DNA of 24,202 nucleotides from an uncultured Clostridia bacterium. Lineage in GTDB: Bacteria > Bacillota > Clostridia > Oscillospirales > Acutalibacteraceae. A model generated the notes under the pieces. It saw only the letters and a program-made list of their open reading frames with translations. It did not search any database and was not told the DNA's origin. Where the stretch lies: positions 1-24,202 of the forward strand of contig CALGRR010000032.1 of the NCBI GenBank assembly GCA_937880805.1, given 5' to 3'. Numbering within the stretch: position 1 is the first letter of the stretch; the number at the start of each line of letters is the position of its first letter. Of the stretch, positions 23,639 through 24,202 are shown in pieces. Made by a program: the position numbers and the translations under genes.

Positions 23639-24202
23639 ATGGGACAGGAGTACACAGGACCTTTCAATCACAGCTTGATGAGTGAAAAGTTCTATGATTT
23701 GATTGTGGGAGAATCATCGGGAGAAAGAGCCTATTATCACATCCTCGATATAGCCCCGTATGAACGTGACCGTAAGAGTGAAGACTACAAAGGCTTGTTT
23801 ATGGAGTCTAAATATGTGGTCGATAAGTTGAAGAGTTATGGATTTGCCGATGCTACTACCGAACAGTTGGGTAAGACCAAGACTTGGGATGGCGTGAGTG
23901 CTGTGCTTTGGGAAGTGTCGCCCAACATTTCGAAGTTGGCCGACTATCGTGATTTGGCTGCTATCCTCGGACAAGGTAGCAAGAGTGCACACGTAACCGC
24001 CGAGTTGGCTTGGGTGGGCCGTGGAACGCAAACCGAAATCAATGCCGTTGACTTGAAGGGCAAGATTGCCGTAACGGAAGCTTCTGCTGGTCGTGTACAC
24101 GATTTGGCTGTGAAGGCAGGTGCAGTAGGTATCATTACTTATTATTCACCTCGTCCGTTGGTGGATCCGATCCAGATTCCTAACAGTGGTATCCGTGGTG
24201 GT
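23639..24202 (+). CDS. N-terminal part of a secreted M28-family peptidase of Bacteroidetes type, cut by the window end
   Basis: The frame is open from 23441 to the last base; 23639 is the first ATG, but the true start is probably upstream or missing. A hydrophobic stretch before it (FALLLSFIAVRLMGQ) looks like the end of a signal peptide. The mature part (EYTGPFNHSLMSEKFYDLIV, GESSGERAYYHILDIAPYER) resembles M28 peptidases of Bacteroides-like bacteria. A PA-type inserted domain follows (VDLKGKIAVTEASAGRVHDL, KAGAVGIITYYSPRPLVDP). The zinc-binding catalytic domain is beyond the window. Leucine is TTG in 11 of 14 codons, against mostly CTT in the genes before it. I take this as DNA from another organism, by assembly chimera or transfer. 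Confidence 0.65.
   Translation, partial: MGQEYTGPFNHSLMSEKFYDLIVGESSGERAYYHILDIAPYERDRKSEDYKGLFMESKYVVDKLKSYGFADATTEQLGKTKTWDGVSAVLWEVSPNISKLADYRDLAAILGQGSKSAHVTAELAWVGRGTQTEINAVDLKGKIAVTEASAGRVHDLAVKAGAVGIITYYSPRPLVDPIQIPNSGIRGG

Noticed and set aside
23714..24100. 128-codon open frame on the minus strand in the tail
   Set aside because: It is antisense to the well-supported M28 peptidase frame and has no recognisable motifs or ribosome site.

Overview
The window looks like chromosome of a low-to-mid GC Gram-positive anaerobe of the Clostridia, probably a gut Oscillospiraceae/Ruminococcus-like lineage. The reasons are the T-box-controlled pheST, an IreB homologue, a BlaI/M56 pair, an ECF S component, a YwlG-type protein, an LCP protein, a bacterial A-type RNase P RNA and RecD2, with strong AGGAGG-like ribosome sites and leucine codons dominated by CTT. 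The last ~0.6 kb does not fit: it encodes the start of a Bacteroidetes-type secreted M28 peptidase with TTG-dominated leucine usage, so the window probably crosses a chimeric or horizontally acquired junction near 23.47-23.64 kb.

Layout. 1-1302 (-): the 5' part of a secreted Ig-like (Big_2) surface protein whose signal peptide is one base out of frame with its body. 1523-3251 (-): the two subunits of an aconitase X enzyme. 3405-7164 (+): promoter, T-box leader (Phe specifier UUC), pheS and pheT. 7198-7810 (+): own promoter, IreB and a small conserved protein of unknown function. 7868-8001: a terminator and a separate long imperfect palindrome. 8038-10924 (+): an autoregulated BlaI-type repressor and an M56 BlaR1-like sensor protease with an unusual extracellular region. 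10922-11116: an array of seven small hairpins, four of them joined by the repeated linker ATGAAAT. 11171-12183 (+): promoter, a stand-alone duplicate of the sensor half of the M56 protein, and a terminator.

12191-13247 (-): a YwlG/DUF436 protein and an ECF transporter S component, in a tight operon. 13259-16362 (+): a GH2 beta-galactosidase whose promoter overlaps that of the ECF operon. 16370-18013 (-): an AMP-forming acyl-CoA synthetase-like enzyme. 18127-19268 (+): a DUF212/PAP2-like membrane protein and an Sfp-type phosphopantetheinyl transferase, ending in a terminator that begins inside the coding sequence. 19276-20784 (-): an LCP cell-wall ligase and a GNAT acetyltransferase. 20884-21283 (+): promoter and RNase P RNA. 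21303-23525 (+): RecD2 helicase with an anomalous C-terminus. 23480-24202: the foreign or chimeric tail.

Most genes are housekeeping. The most unusual part is 8.0-12.2 kb. A BlaI repressor with two palindromic operators, one sitting on the -10 box, controls an M56 sensor protease that lacks a penicillin-binding domain. A second gene duplicates only its last membrane helix and part of its extracellular region. The two copies are separated by a dense hairpin array. This looks like a BlaI/M56 signalling locus for an unknown extracellular signal with a protease-less companion; that function is an inference.
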